NCBI RefSeq assembly: GCF_001280505.1 | Contig: NZ_LBIO01000058.1 | Location: 62,001 to 126,000 of the forward strand | DNA: 64,000 bases | Source of the DNA: Mangrovimonas sp. TPBH4 | GTDB taxonomy: Bacteria; Bacteroidota; Bacteroidia; Flavobacteriales; Flavobacteriaceae | Direction: 5' to 3' | In this document: positions 1 through 9,220 of the stretch, piece after piece | How positions within the stretch are numbered: position 1 is the first letter of the stretch | Layout: each line of letters opens with the position of its first letter | Translations under genes and position numbers: made by a program | Notes under the pieces: generated by a model | Databases searched by the model: none | The model's input: the letters and a program-made list of their open reading frames with translations, nothing else | What the model was told of the DNA's origin: nothing

Positions 1-17
1 AATAGTCGTGATCCTGT

Positions 18-2732
18 TTATTGGCAATTTATGGTTACAGAACCACTCTGTAAACCACTAGAATTCGCCGTTACTTTTATTTGGCCGCTAGCCCCTTTCT
101 TCGCTTTAATAATAACGAGAGCCAATCCATTAAAGGCATTTCTTTCTGTGGAAGCAAAGGTGGTCAAATCAGTTGGATCTCCGTTGTCAGTGGCAACTAT
201 CTCACCAGGCCCTTCAATTGTATAGGATATGGGATTGTTGGCATTGGCCACAAAATGATCCTTGTTGTCCGTGATTTTTACTGTTATAAATACCAAGTCT
301 TTCCCATTTGAGAGCAAGTCGTCCTGATCTGTTTTTAAGTCCAATTTTGAAGGTTCCCCAGTAGTGTGAACAGTTTCTTCGCTCCAAAACTGGCCATTTT
401 TATAAGCTACAGCTTTTAAAGTTCCTGGATTATATACAACATCATCCCAACGTAAACGGTATTCAAAAAGTCCTTTCTTTTTGCGTCCCAAGGATTTCTC
501 ATTCAAAAACAATTCTACTTCATCTCCAGAGGTGAAAATATGCACTGGAGTAATTTGTCCGGTACGTTCTGGCCAATTCCAATGCGGAAGAATGTGTACC
601 ATGGGTAAATCAGGTCGCCATCTGGCTTGGTATAAATAAAAACGGTCCTTTTTAAAGCCTGCCAAATCAATAAGTCCAAAATAGGAGCTTCTAGAGGAAT
701 AGTAGGGAGTAGGTTCTCCCAAATAATCCCATCCGGACCAGACAAATTCCCCTGCTACAAAGGGGTGTTTGTCCTGCGATGCAAATACTTTATCTGCGGA
801 AGATCCAAAATTGGCGGTATATAATTCATACGAACTCACATAACCAGTTTTGGGATCACCTCCAATACCATCTGAAATAGGAGAACTGATATCTCCTGTC
901 ACTGGAAACAGATAAGTTCCTCTCGAACTTAAGGCCGCAGCCGTTTCACTGCTGATAATAGCTTTGTTTGGAAATGCTTCGTGGAAGGCTGGGTACAAGG
1001 GGGACGTTTTGATACCTTGTAGATGAGCATAAGCGGGGGCATCCCTAATGCCTTCTCCTTGATAGTTTAAGCTGATGACATCCATAATGGTAGGGAAGGG
1101 CATATTGGGTTTCGCGTAATTCATGGAAGCAGTGGTTGGTCTGGAAGGGTCTTCACTTTTTACAATAGCACTTAATTTAGAACCCACTTTAGCACCTTCT
1201 TCATCTGTATACTGCTCTCCAACTTCATTGCCGAAACTCCATAATATTACGGAAGGATGGTTCCTGTCTCGTCTTACAAAAGAGCGCGTGTCGGCTTCAA
1301 ACCAATCATCAAAAATAAGATGGAAATCATGAGGTGTTTTTTTACGTTCCCAGCTATCGAATATTTCATCAATTACCAAAAAGCCTATTTGGTCAGTTAA
1401 CTCCAAAAGTTCTGGAGCAGGAGGGTTATGAGCCATCCTAATGGCATTGCATCCTAACTCTTTTAGGGTTTCCAATTGACGTTTGGCCGCTTTTAGGTTG
1501 AAGGCTGCCCCCAAAGCACCTAAATCATGGTGCTGATTAACACCTTGTATTTTTATAGATTCTCCATTCACTATAAGTCCTTTTTCGCTATCAAAAATTA
1601 CTTCGCGAATGCCAAAAACAGTTTCGTAATTGTCTAAAATAGTACCATCTTGAGAATGAATGGTTGTAATCGCTTTGTAAAGATTGGGAGCTTGAGTTGG
1701 TGGAGGGCCCCATAGTTTTGGATTTTTTATGACGACGGATCCTTTTATTGTTGTTTGACTGAAAGAGTTTAGACTTATGTTATTTTCTTTAATACTCGCA
1801 GCTCTTAATCCTAATCTTTTAAAGTCATTTTCTAAGGGATAAATTTCTGTTACGACATCAACAGTTTCATTACTCAAGGCATCATTTACGATAGCTACTT
1901 CAAAATCGATGGTTGCAGAATCTTTAGAAACCCCTTGGGAGGTTACATAGGTTCCCCATTGACCAATATGAATTTTGTTGGTTTTGGTAAGCCAAACATT
2001 TCTATTAATCCCTCCACCAGGATACCATCGAGCCGAATGATTAGGGTTATCAACCCTTATGGCTAGTTGGTTACTTTCTCCAAATTTGATGTATGGCGTT
2101 AAATCCAATCGCCAAGAATTGTAGCCATAGGGCCAGCCTCCAACCAGATTACCATTAAGCCATACCATGGCGTAGGACATGGCGCCATCTATGTCCAAAA
2201 AAATAGATTTTTCTTGATCACTTTTGGGTATTTCCAATTGTTTTCGGTACCATGCCGTACCATTACTAGGCAGCCGTCCCATGCCTCCGCCAACTTCAGC
2301 ATCATTGCCTTTCATGAAAGGACCTTTAATAGCCCAGTCATGGGGTAAATCCACCGTTTCCCAATCATGGTCATCAAAATTAATTTGTACAAAAGGAAAG
2401 TTTTCTCCAGGATTACCCTTAGGTCTTTTGTGATGTTTGGTACTGTCCTTAATAAAATGGTTGGCAGTTGGTAAAATATAGGGTTTTAGAACTTCGGCAG
2501 AAGTAGCCATTTCAACTGCTTCGGTAGGTTTGGAATCCGCTTCTTTGGTGTCATCAACATTTTCAATAGCAGGTCTTACATCATAAATGAGATTGTCGGC
2601 CAAGGCTTCCGATTCATATTTCATGAATTTCCAACCTTCATTTATAGAAATACGCTCTCTGGGATTCTCAATTTTATTTGGGGAATTGCTTGTAGTGCAC
2701 CCCAAAACAAAGAGATAAAACATAATAAACAT
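18..2732 (-). CDS. GH2 beta-galactosidase-type lipoprotein
   Basis: Glycoside hydrolase family 2 enzyme, probably a beta-galactosidase or related exo-glycosidase acting at the cell envelope. The order is sugar-binding jelly roll (SRPWYPGGG-type segment: SARWYPGGGINRNVW), Ig-like domain, TIM barrel and C-terminal Ig-like domains (DUF4982-like, then an invasin-like domain). The acid/base Glu lies in WSFGNEVGEQ and the likely nucleophile in ISSETA; AGEFVWSGWDYLGEP is typical of the family. The open frame extends up to 2795 but begins with TTG; the ATG at 2732 (or 2723) gives a short hydrophobic leader ending in the lipobox FVLGC, so I place the start there. An acidic and Lys-rich insert of about 90 residues lies between the leader and the first domain core. 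Substrate cannot be read from sequence. Confidence 0.9.
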   Translation of the reverse strand: MFIMFYLFVLGCTTSNSPNKIENPRERISINEGWKFMKYESEALADNLIYDVRPAIENVDDTKEADSKPTEAVEMATSAEVLKPYILPTANHFIKDSTKHHKRPKGNPGENFPFVQINFDDHDWETVDLPHDWAIKGPFMKGNDAEVGGGMGRLPSNGTAWYRKQLEIPKSDQEKSIFLDIDGAMSYAMVWLNGNLVGGWPYGYNSWRLDLTPYIKFGESNQLAIRVDNPNHSARWYPGGGINRNVWLTKTNKIHIGQWGTYVTSQGVSKDSATIDFEVAIVNDALSNETVDVVTEIYPLENDFKRLGLRAASIKENNISLNSFSQTTIKGSVVIKNPKLWGPPPTQAPNLYKAITTIHSQDGTILDNYETVFGIREVIFDSEKGLIVNGESIKIQGVNQHHDLGALGAAFNLKAAKRQLETLKELGCNAIRMAHNPPAPELLELTDQIGFLVIDEIFDSWERKKTPHDFHLIFDDWFEADTRSFVRRDRNHPSVILWSFGNEVGEQYTDEEGAKVGSKLSAIVKSEDPSRPTTASMNYAKPNMPFPTIMDVISLNYQGEGIRDAPAYAHLQGIKTSPLYPAFHEAFPNKAIISSETAAALSSRGTYLFPVTGDISSPISDGIGGDPKTGYVSSYELYTANFGSSADKVFASQDKHPFVAGEFVWSGWDYLGEPTPYYSSRSSYFGLIDLAGFKKDRFYLYQARWRPDLPMVHILPHWNWPERTGQITPVHIFTSGDEVELFLNEKSLGRKKKGLFEYRLRWDDVVYNPGTLKAVAYKNGQFWSEETVHTTGEPSKLDLKTDQDDLLSNGKDLVFITVKITDNKDHFVANANNPISYTIEGPGEIVATDNGDPTDLTTFASTERNAFNGLALVIIKAKKGASGQIKVTANSSGLQSGSVTINCQ

Positions 2733-2915
2733 GCGCTTAAAACAATATTTTAAGGTATTGAAGTTATTGCGTAGGAGATATTGTATATTTCTCAATTTGG
2801 AACGTCATTTATTGGTATAAATATAAAGTATTCTTATTGAATAGTTATTCCAAATTACTCGAAGATTGACTATAATATGTTAAGAAGAAAATTAAGTTCC
2901 GAACCGATACAAATA

Positions 2916-4004
2916 CTAGGCAATAGGAATTCTTTTTCCATTTTGGGCCGCTGATTTGTAGATGGCTTCAACCACTTTAATATCTTTCAAACCTTCTTCA
3001 CCAGGGACTATAGGTGCCGTTTTATTCATGATTGCCAATGCGTCATCATCCATTTGTTTGGCTTGTTGGTTTCCTTGAAATGGTGATATTTTTTGTCCAT
3101 CACTTCCTTGTACACTTACCCCGCTATAATATTGCAAAGGTTCAGCTTTGTACCAGCCATTGGCACAGTCAACTTTCATGGTATTAATGTTTTCAGCAAA
3201 AGATGTTTTGCATTGAGCCGTGATGCCATTTGGAAATTCTAAGTTGAAATTGGTAATTTCATCTGCAGTGAAAATATCTGGACGTGTATATTCGTGGGTG
3301 GCACTCACAGAAATTGGTTCCAGTCCTGTAGCGTAACGAACCGCATTGAGTGGATACACTCCCATGTCATACATAGCGCCCCCACCTAAAGTTTTATGAA
3401 GTTTCCAATTATTATGGTCGCTTGCTCTATTATAGAAACCCGCTTCAGCATATAAGGAATTTATAGCACCATAAGGTTTGGATTGTGACCATTTTATGAT
3501 GGTTTGGGTTACTGGTTCATGCTGAAGACGGTAACCGATGGTTAACTGCACTTTGTTTTTATTACAGGCTTGGATGATGGCTTCACATTCCGAAACATTC
3601 ATGGCCATTGGTTTTTCGCACCATACATGTTTCCCTGCTTCGGCGCCAATAATACTATACGGTTTATGAAGTGCATTGGGAAGGACAATGTAGACAATAT
3701 CGATATCGTCATTATTAGCAATGGTATGCATGTTTTCATAATTGTAAACATTGGCATCCGGGATATTGTATTTCTTCTGCCAAATAGGAATTTTTTCAGG
3801 GGATCCAGTTACAATACCTCTTAATTCACAATATTTGGTTAACTGGAGTGCAGGTGCCAAAATATCTTTACTGTAATAGCCCAACCCCACCAAAGCGACT
3901 CCTAACTTTGATTTCCTTTGTGGAATCATAAAACTGGATAGAGGCAATGCACTTGCCGCCAAAAGGATCCCTGAAGTTTTTAGAAATGACCGTCTATTGC
4001 CCAT
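2916..4004 (-). CDS. Tat-exported Gfo/Idh/MocA family oxidoreductase
   Basis: NAD(P)-dependent oxidoreductase of the glucose-fructose oxidoreductase family, 362 residues. The N-terminus NRRSFLKTSG followed by an Ala/Leu-rich stretch is a twin-arginine signal, so the enzyme is probably folded with its cofactor in the cytoplasm and exported to the periplasm. The Rossmann segment GVALVGLGYYSKDIL follows, then the family signature CEKPMAMN at about residue 130, whose Lys is the usual catalytic residue. It lies 120 bases downstream of, in transcription terms before, the GH2 gene on the same strand, which fits joint processing of a glycan-derived sugar; that link is inference. The substrate is unknown. 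Confidence 0.88.
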   Translation of the reverse strand: MGNRRSFLKTSGILLAASALPLSSFMIPQRKSKLGVALVGLGYYSKDILAPALQLTKYCELRGIVTGSPEKIPIWQKKYNIPDANVYNYENMHTIANNDDIDIVYIVLPNALHKPYSIIGAEAGKHVWCEKPMAMNVSECEAIIQACNKNKVQLTIGYRLQHEPVTQTIIKWSQSKPYGAINSLYAEAGFYNRASDHNNWKLHKTLGGGAMYDMGVYPLNAVRYATGLEPISVSATHEYTRPDIFTADEITNFNLEFPNGITAQCKTSFAENINTMKVDCANGWYKAEPLQYYSGVSVQGSDGQKISPFQGNQQAKQMDDDALAIMNKTAPIVPGEEGLKDIKVVEAIYKSAAQNGKRIPIA

Positions 4005-4063
4005 AATTTGACTATTTGTGAATTAGCTTCTCTAATTTACAAAAATATGGGCAGTTGTTTAGA

Positions 4064-6526
4064 TTATAAACGAGCAGATAATCTTACATTGAAAACTCTA
4101 GGCGTTAAATAGTTTGGAATGGCATACTGACGCTTGCTGTAAACATCCCTTACCCAAGTATTGGTAATGGAATTTTGAACATCAAACATGTTGAAGATTT
4201 CAAATCCTAAGGTAAGGTCTTTAAAATGGCGCTTCCAGCTATCGTAAGTTTTGTTTTGATCTACCAATACATAGCTTACCCCTAAATCCGCACGTTTGTA
4301 GTCGCGAAGCCTATTTTGGTATTGGTAAGGGTTGGCATAACTTGGCGAACCTCCGGGAACTCCCGTATTGTAAACCAAATTCAGGTACATTTTAAGTTCC
4401 GGGATGCTTGGCACATAATCCTGAAATAGGATTCCAAATTTTAAACGTTGGTCTGTTGGTCTGGCAATATAGCCTTGGTCTTCGATGTTTTCTTCAGTTT
4501 TTAAATATCCAAAGCTGAACCACGACTCGGTCCCTTTTACAAATTCTCCATTAAGTCGCATATCCAATCCATAGGCGTAAGCTTTGGCATTATTCTTTGC
4601 GCGATAGCGAATACGAACATTTTCCAATGTGTATGGATTTACATCTGAAAGGTGCTTGTAATAAGCTTCAGAAACCAATTTGAAAGGTCTGTCCCAAAGC
4701 TCGAAGCTGTATTCATTCCCAAGTAAGATATGCGTCGACTTTTGGGCTTTTACATGAGGTTGCACCACTCCGGAAGAATCCCTAAGTTCTCTATAGAAAG
4801 GCGGTTGGTAGTACAATCCTCCAGCAATTCTAAAGAGCATGTCTTTATCCCAATCTGGTTTTATGGCAAATTGTCCACGAGGGCTAATCACGGTTTGTGT
4901 TACCGTTTCAACCACGTCACCGCTCACTGTCCAATTATGTGCTCTAGCTCCTATATTGTAGAATGCCTCATGATTTCCTAAAGTGGATCGTTTGCTCCAT
5001 TGGGCATAGGCCTGTAAACGATCGATCTGAACCTTGTTAGTGGCTCGCACGTTTTGAAACGCTACCAAAGGACCTTCGTATGGACTATAAGGCTGATTAT
5101 TGGGAATGTGAAGGGTAGGAGGTGTGATGGAAAAACCAGCACTGTCAATAACTTCCCATTCTACCAAACGGTCTCTTATATCCTCATGGGTGTATTTTAC
5201 AGACCATTCAATGGTTGTGTCTTCACTTGGTTTGTAATCTCCTTTGTGTTCTGCATTAAATATGAGAGCGTCCAAATCGTTTCGGGCGTGTGTCAATTGT
5301 GAACCAATCCCTTCACTAAATTCCACTTCTCCTAAATTTTCATCTCCGATACTACTGTTAACTTCTCCTAAGCGGTATTGGGCCAATATGTCGAAATATT
5401 CCTCTTCTGTGGTGTGGTATCCAGAAGCAATTAATTTTAAGGTCAATTTATCCGATACGAAGTAATTGGCTTTAAATGCTCCAAAATTGGTAACGTATTC
5501 GTCTTTTTCCTGACCTTCATAAAAAACCAAAAGGGCAATAGGATCGGTTAAAGTTCCAAAATTGGTTTGTCTGTTCTGTGGTTCAAAATGGTATTTATTG
5601 ACAGAAAAGTTTCCTAAGAAATTCAAGTGAAATTTATCCGAAAACTTATAAGTTAAATAAGTTTGGGCATCGGCAAATACTGGCCGCACATTAGTTTCCG
5701 TTTCCATGGAATTGATAAGCAGACTATTGTCGCGGTAACGTAATCCAACAATTCCTAAGAACTTAGAATCTTTACTGATAGCCTCGGCAGCAATGCTTCC
5801 ACCAAGTAAACTTAAATCGGTGCGAACTCCAAATTTAACAGGCGTACGATAAGTGATGTCAAGCACAGAAGATAGCTTGTCTCCATATTTGGCTTGAAAT
5901 CCACCGGCGGAAAAATCTACATTTTGAACCAAGTCGGTATTTACAAAACTCAAACCTTCTTGTTGGCCCGAACGGATCAGGAACGGTCTGTACACTTCAA
6001 TCTCGTTGACATACACCAAATTTTCGTCAAAATTTCCGCCTCTAACAGAATACTGTGTACTCAATTCATTGGAAACATTTACCCCAGGAAGTGTCTTTAA
6101 AATATTCTCGACACCTGGTTGTGCACCTTTTATTGTTCTGATGACTTCTGGAGTAATTGTGGTTACCCCATTTACAGATTGCCTAGTGTTGGTATTGATA
6201 ACCACGGTACCGATTTGCTCGATATCCACCTTCATGACTGGGTTGAACTCCAATTCTTGCCCATTTTTAAGGTTGAAGGTAACAACCACGCGTTTATAGG
6301 ACAGATGCGTAAATTCAATAGTCACCTCTGTATTGGAAGGAATTTTCAACTCATAAAATCCATTATTATTAGAGGAAGTACCATTGGCACCTGCTTTGAT
6401 GGAAACATTTGGCACCGGTAGTTGGGTGTCATCTAAAATAACCCCTTTTATAGTGGCTTGCTGAGAAAAGCCCAAAAGGGAGAAACAGAAAAATGCAAAA
6501 AGTACTAGATAAACGTTAGGTTTCAA
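4064..6526 (-). CDS. TonB-dependent receptor with CarboxypepD_reg-like domain
   Basis: Outer-membrane TonB-dependent receptor of 820 residues. A signal peptide (FAFFCFSLLGFSQ) is followed by a carboxypeptidase-D regulatory-like beta-sandwich (about residues 24-110), a plug domain (GVENILKTLPGVNVS, then YSVRGGNFDENLVYVNEIEV) and a beta-barrel that ends in the expected aromatic-basic terminus (NVRLSARL). The start codon is TTG at 6526; no ATG lies nearby in frame and the signal peptide begins directly after it, so the TTG appears real. The gene starts 11 bases after the stop of the M23 peptidase gene and is almost certainly co-transcribed with it. The ligand is unknown; no SusD partner is present, so a SusCD-type glycan importer is unlikely. 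Confidence 0.9.
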   Translation of the reverse strand: MKPNVYLVLFAFFCFSLLGFSQQATIKGVILDDTQLPVPNVSIKAGANGTSSNNNGFYELKIPSNTEVTIEFTHLSYKRVVVTFNLKNGQELEFNPVMKVDIEQIGTVVINTNTRQSVNGVTTITPEVIRTIKGAQPGVENILKTLPGVNVSNELSTQYSVRGGNFDENLVYVNEIEVYRPFLIRSGQQEGLSFVNTDLVQNVDFSAGGFQAKYGDKLSSVLDITYRTPVKFGVRTDLSLLGGSIAAEAISKDSKFLGIVGLRYRDNSLLINSMETETNVRPVFADAQTYLTYKFSDKFHLNFLGNFSVNKYHFEPQNRQTNFGTLTDPIALLVFYEGQEKDEYVTNFGAFKANYFVSDKLTLKLIASGYHTTEEEYFDILAQYRLGEVNSSIGDENLGEVEFSEGIGSQLTHARNDLDALIFNAEHKGDYKPSEDTTIEWSVKYTHEDIRDRLVEWEVIDSAGFSITPPTLHIPNNQPYSPYEGPLVAFQNVRATNKVQIDRLQAYAQWSKRSTLGNHEAFYNIGARAHNWTVSGDVVETVTQTVISPRGQFAIKPDWDKDMLFRIAGGLYYQPPFYRELRDSSGVVQPHVKAQKSTHILLGNEYSFELWDRPFKLVSEAYYKHLSDVNPYTLENVRIRYRAKNNAKAYAYGLDMRLNGEFVKGTESWFSFGYLKTEENIEDQGYIARPTDQRLKFGILFQDYVPSIPELKMYLNLVYNTGVPGGSPSYANPYQYQNRLRDYKRADLGVSYVLVDQNKTYDSWKRHFKDLTLGFEIFNMFDVQNSITNTWVRDVYSKRQYAIPNYLTPRVFNVRLSARL

Positions 6527-6537
6527 TAGTTGAGATT

Positions 6538-8226
6538 TTATTTTCTAAAAAACGTAGCTTCAAATGTAGAACTATTTCCTACATTATCGGTAACGATGAC
6601 CTTCAAATTGTTTTCGGTGTCGCTAATAATATTATCCTCAAAATTATAAGTTAGGGTACCTTTCTTATATTCATACTCCATTAAGATCCATTTTCCATTA
6701 ATGGTAGCCCTGTAATTACTGATGCCGGAATCTTTGTCTCCAATCTTTACCTTTAATTCGGTGGCATTGCTCATCCATTTGCCATCGTAAAAATTTACGG
6801 GTGTAATGGTTGGTGGCACCAAATCGGATTCTAGGGTATAGGTCCCCAGGGATTTACTTTTGGCCGAAAGGGTTTCACCTTGACGGGACGTCCCAATATA
6901 TCTAGGTTTTTTATAGTATCCGGTAAGCTCGGCAATGTAGAGTTTCTCTTTGTCTTCGTCCAGATAATTACTGATATCGTAACTAATGGTAAAGCTTTTT
7001 TGAAGCGGAACAATATCCTTTCCTAACAGAAGCGTGTCTGCCTTAACATCAAAATCCAAGTAGGTATCATCGTAAAAAGTACCTTGTGGAATATAGACTG
7101 AAATATTGCCTTTTTCTAAATTGGTAGCCTTTCCTGGCAAAGCATAGTGCATAGGTTTGATGTCGTCGATGGGTTCGGGGGTGTCCAATTTTTTTCCTTT
7201 TATAGGAATGGTAACCCAAACATCATTGTCCTTAAAATCCTTTACCCTGATTTTATATACAGAGGATGTACTGTCCAGAACAGTTACATAGCCGTTGTTT
7301 TCCACATCTTTATAAAGGCTCAATGGATTGTTTTGTTCAACAAAGAGTTTTTGGATATAATTGTGCTTGGTCTTATAGTTTTCAAAATCTATCAAGCGGT
7401 TGATATGTTTCGTTTCTGAATAGCTAAAGCGTTTGAAGTCAATTTCAAAATGCTTGCTTCCGTTGTAAAAACACTGAATGCTGTTCACGCCATTTTTATT
7501 GGGCGCCTCATCCAATCTGTCGTAGGTATTGATTCCGAATCCTATATCCCCTAAGGCTTCAATTTCTTCAACGTTGAAATCGCTACCTGCTGTTGGGATC
7601 AATCGAAGTTCAATTCGTTTTTGAGACCCGTTCACATGCGATTTTTCGTTTTTGGCATAGGCAAAAATCCCGTTGATGGTAGGCTTTCGTGAATCCTTTA
7701 CATCCAACCCAAAAAGCATAGGGTTCATCGGGCGTTCTTCATTGTCGCGAATCTCGAAATGCAAATGCGGCGCATAAGAGCCACCAGTGTTCCCTGAGAG
7801 TGCAATAATTTCGTCTTGGCTTACCGGAAGTTCATCTGGAGTGGGGAAGACCTCTACCTGATAGCTTTCCTTTTGGTATTGACATTCTTTGATATACTTT
7901 TCAATTTTATCTGAAAATTTTTGAAGGTGCGCATACACTGTGGTATACCCATTTGGGTGGGTTACGTATAGGGCCTTTCCGTAGCCAAAATGCGAAATTT
8001 TGATCCGGCTAACATAACCGGGAGCAGCCGTATGTACATTTAAACCCTCTCGATGCTGTGTTTTGATATCCAATCCGGCATGAAAATGGTTTGGGCGCAA
8101 CTCTGCAAAAGTCCCTGCAAGTACAATTGGAATCTCCATAGGGTTTCTAAAATAATCCTGAGGATATTGGGTTTGGGAATTGCCAATTTGGCCAAGTAAT
8201 AGTAGGAAAAATAGGATTTTTTTCAT
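6538..8226 (-). CDS. M23 family metallopeptidase
   Basis: Secreted zinc endopeptidase of the lysostaphin/LytM type, expected to cut peptidoglycan cross-links or act as a regulator of such cuts. The first ATG is at 8226 (the frame extends only to a TTG two codons earlier). A signal peptide (KKILFFLLLLGQIGNSQ) is followed by the M23 domain with all zinc ligands: HAGLD (His49, Asp53), YAHL (His100) and HLHFEIRD (His154, His156). About 380 further residues are probably beta-sandwich domains, ending in Ig-like repeats (GNSSTFEATFFRK). It is the first gene of a two-gene unit with the TonB-dependent receptor. Confidence 0.9.
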   Translation of the reverse strand: MKKILFFLLLLGQIGNSQTQYPQDYFRNPMEIPIVLAGTFAELRPNHFHAGLDIKTQHREGLNVHTAAPGYVSRIKISHFGYGKALYVTHPNGYTTVYAHLQKFSDKIEKYIKECQYQKESYQVEVFPTPDELPVSQDEIIALSGNTGGSYAPHLHFEIRDNEERPMNPMLFGLDVKDSRKPTINGIFAYAKNEKSHVNGSQKRIELRLIPTAGSDFNVEEIEALGDIGFGINTYDRLDEAPNKNGVNSIQCFYNGSKHFEIDFKRFSYSETKHINRLIDFENYKTKHNYIQKLFVEQNNPLSLYKDVENNGYVTVLDSTSSVYKIRVKDFKDNDVWVTIPIKGKKLDTPEPIDDIKPMHYALPGKATNLEKGNISVYIPQGTFYDDTYLDFDVKADTLLLGKDIVPLQKSFTISYDISNYLDEDKEKLYIAELTGYYKKPRYIGTSRQGETLSAKSKSLGTYTLESDLVPPTITPVNFYDGKWMSNATELKVKIGDKDSGISNYRATINGKWILMEYEYKKGTLTYNFEDNIISDTENNLKVIVTDNVGNSSTFEATFFRK

Positions 8227-8349
8227 AAGCAAATTTGTGGGGCTAAAATATTAATTTGGAGCTAATCTTCAAAAGGGAAAGCCCATAAATAGTAGAAAAC
8301 AGCACTTTACAATCTATAATTAATTATTTTAAAATTTATTGTAAAACAA

Positions 8350-8380
8350 TTGTGATTTTTGTTTTGGTATGTTAACTTTG
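8350..8380 (+). promoter_or_regulatory. Bacteroidota-type promoter for the zapA operon
   Basis: TTG at 8350-8352, 20-base spacer, and TAACTTTG at 8373-8380, which matches the Bacteroidota -7 consensus TAnnTTTG. Transcription would start about 8387, a few bases ahead of the ATG at 8405, and this supports that ATG rather than a TTG at 8399. Confidence 0.6.
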
Positions 8381-8404
8381 TTGAGACAGTAGTGGATATT
8401 GCAA

Positions 8405-8695
8405 ATGAGTAAAATTGAAGAGATTGTAGATTCTTTAGAGAATAAAATTAGCAAGCTTTTGCACAAACTCGAAGTTTTAAAGCAGACAAACGCTAAGCTT
8501 TCAGAGGAATTAGCTCTTCAACAGCAAAAGAATTTACAATACCAGGAAGAAATAAGTGCTTGGGTTGAAAAATACGAAGCGCTCAAGGTAGCAAAATCAT
8601 TACTGGGCAGTGACGAAGATAACAGAGAAACGAAGCTCAAAATAAACGCATTAATCAGGGATATTGACCACTGTATTGCGCAATTGTCTGAATAA
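8405..8695 (+). CDS. small coiled-coil protein upstream of ZapA
   Basis: Acidic, almost wholly alpha-helical protein of 96 residues; heptad-like Leu/Ile spacing runs from about residue 3 to 65 (SLENKISKLLHKLEVLK). It has no membrane segment or signal peptide. It ends 16 bases before zapA and shares its promoter. Size, composition and position recall ZapB, the coiled-coil partner of ZapA in Gammaproteobacteria, but I cannot show homology. A role in Z-ring assembly with ZapA is inference from operon position. Confidence 0.8.
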   Translation: MSKIEEIVDSLENKISKLLHKLEVLKQTNAKLSEELALQQQKNLQYQEEISAWVEKYEALKVAKSLLGSDEDNRETKLKINALIRDIDHCIAQLSE

Positions 8696-8711
8696 TGTAA
8701 TTGTATGATGT

Positions 8712-9005
8712 ATGTCAGAACAGCTTAAGATAAAGCTATCCATTGCAAATAGGGTATATCCTTTAACAATAGCTCCAAGTCAGGAGGAAGGATTACGAAA
8801 GGCGGCGAAGAAGATTGAAGCAATGATAGGCCAGTTTGAGCAAAATTATTCTGTGAGAGATAAGCAAGATGTATTGGCCATGTGTGCCTTACAGTTTGCC
8901 TCTCAATTAGAGCAAAAATCTATAGATAGAGAAAATGTTAGCGAAGAGGTGGAAAACAAGTTGTTAGCCTTGGATGAACTTTTGGAGCAGCATTTAAACT
9001 CATAA
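8712..9005 (+). CDS. zapA: cell division protein ZapA
   Basis: ZapA cross-links FtsZ protofilaments at the division site. The 97-residue product has the family layout: an N-terminal globular half with KIKLSIANRVYPLTI and SQEEGLRKAAKKIEAMI, then a C-terminal helix for tetramer formation containing MCALQFASQLEQ. Length is normal for the family. It is the second gene of the unit with the small coiled coil and is followed directly by a 6S RNA gene and rny. Confidence 0.9.
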   Translation: MSEQLKIKLSIANRVYPLTIAPSQEEGLRKAAKKIEAMIGQFEQNYSVRDKQDVLAMCALQFASQLEQKSIDRENVSEEVENKLLALDELLEQHLNS

Positions 9006-9030
9006 CGTTCTTTAAATAAAATAAGGTTAC

Positions 9031-9199
9031 TGCCTACATTGGTTATTTTTTTTTGATAAACTCAACGTTAATTCTTTAAAAAGGGTGAGTTTAAGCTGTA
9101 AGACCGAGCTACCTCTGAGTAGAGGGTTGATCAGTTTGTTAGCCCTAAACTTGTTTTTAAGGAGTTTATACAGAATGTAAAACCGATGTAGGCTTTTTT
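9031..9199 (+). ncRNA. ssrS: 6S RNA (SsrS)
   Basis: The gap between zapA and rny can fold as one long, mostly paired rod. The closing stem pairs 9032-9044 with 9181-9193 (gcctacattggtt with aaccgatgtaggc, one G-U) and is followed by a T run. A second stem pairs 9056-9063 with 9162-9169 (ataaactc with gagtttat). A large internal loop follows, then inner pairing capped by cctct/agagg at 9112-9116 and 9121-9125. A rod with a central bubble mimicking open promoter DNA is the 6S RNA architecture, and 6S RNA is known beside zapA in many bacteria. Its role would be to bind sigma-A RNA polymerase in stationary phase. Exact ends are estimates. Confidence 0.72.
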
Positions 9200-9220
9200 A
9201 TATATATTAACTAACTAAAC

